A stretch of DNA of 6,624 bases from Campylobacteraceae bacterium (GTDB taxonomy: Bacteria > Campylobacterota > Campylobacteria > Campylobacterales > Sulfurospirillaceae), in NCBI GenBank assembly GCA_027013265.1, contig JALUXQ010000211.1, forward strand, positions 1 through 6,624, written 5' to 3'. The notes under the pieces were generated by a model. That model was not told where the DNA came from, did not search any database, and saw only the letters and a list, made by a program, of their open reading frames with translations. The translations under genes and the position numbers were made by a program. Numbering within the stretch: position 1 is the first letter of the stretch; every line of letters begins with the position of its first letter. Positions 6,624 to 6,624 of the stretch are shown here, piece by piece.

Positions 6624-6624
6624 C

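Larger units (their letters stand above)
6427..6624. other. Intergenic stretch after nuoN, rich in inverted repeats
   Basis: No gene can be supported in the last 198 bases. The stretch contains an imperfect hairpin centred on a 12-bp palindrome (6507-6518), an 8-bp inverted repeat (6531-6538 with 6591-6598), a weak 5-bp stem (TTGTC 6558-6562 with GACAA 6573-6577) and a 14-bp palindrome (6610-6623). No GC-rich stem directly followed by a T run is seen, so a standard Rho-independent terminator for the nuo operon is not evident. Locally the base composition is less AT-rich than in the nuo genes around 6500-6520. The next gene, if any, begins beyond or at the very edge of the window. Confidence 0.7.

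Noticed and set aside
1..6624. CRISPR array, tRNA, rRNA, insertion sequence or toxin-antitoxin pair
   Set aside because: No regularly spaced repeats, no tRNA cloverleaf or rRNA sequence, no transposase, and no small paired genes were seen on either strand.

Overview
The window holds the 3' part of a nuo operon for respiratory complex I (NDH-1). In order on the + strand it contains the end of nuoH, then complete nuoI, nuoJ, nuoK, nuoL, nuoM and nuoN. All seven reading frames are intact and together fill positions 2-6426. The last 198 bases are non-coding or unassigned. The DNA is AT-rich and uses many AGA and ATA codons. The protein style, such as the NuoI second cluster followed by PCDAIRMDTG and the tight H-I-J-K-L-M-N order, suggests a Campylobacterota (epsilonproteobacterial) genome, perhaps a Sulfurimonas- or Sulfuricurvum-like sulfur oxidiser. 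This taxonomic guess rests on recalled family sequences, not on a search.

Layout: nuoH (partial, 2-238) ends one base before nuoI (240-740). nuoI overlaps nuoJ (737-1243) in an ATGA. nuoJ overlaps or abuts nuoK (1243-1563), which overlaps nuoL (1560-3446) in an ATGA. Two bases separate nuoL from nuoM (3449-4933), which overlaps nuoN (4930-6426) in an ATGA. No promoter or terminator appears between the genes, so they must be co-transcribed from upstream and are probably translationally coupled.

How they work together: NuoI carries two [4Fe-4S] clusters that pass electrons along the peripheral arm towards the quinone site at the NuoH interface. NuoH, J and K form the proximal membrane arm that couples quinone reduction to the ion path. 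NuoN, M and L are the three antiporter-like subunits of the distal arm. The key charged residues of the proton path are present in K, L and M. In NuoN the core Glu/Lys residues are kept, but three positions studied in E. coli appear replaced (R163, Q230, A306).

After nuoN (6427-6624) no gene can be supported. This stretch is rich in inverted repeats: a 12-bp palindrome inside a longer imperfect hairpin, an 8-bp inverted repeat around positions 6531-6598, and a 14-bp palindrome at the window edge. It looks like a dispersed intergenic repeat or structured RNA end, and is the only part of the window not explained by known genes. I see no undescribed multi-gene system here.
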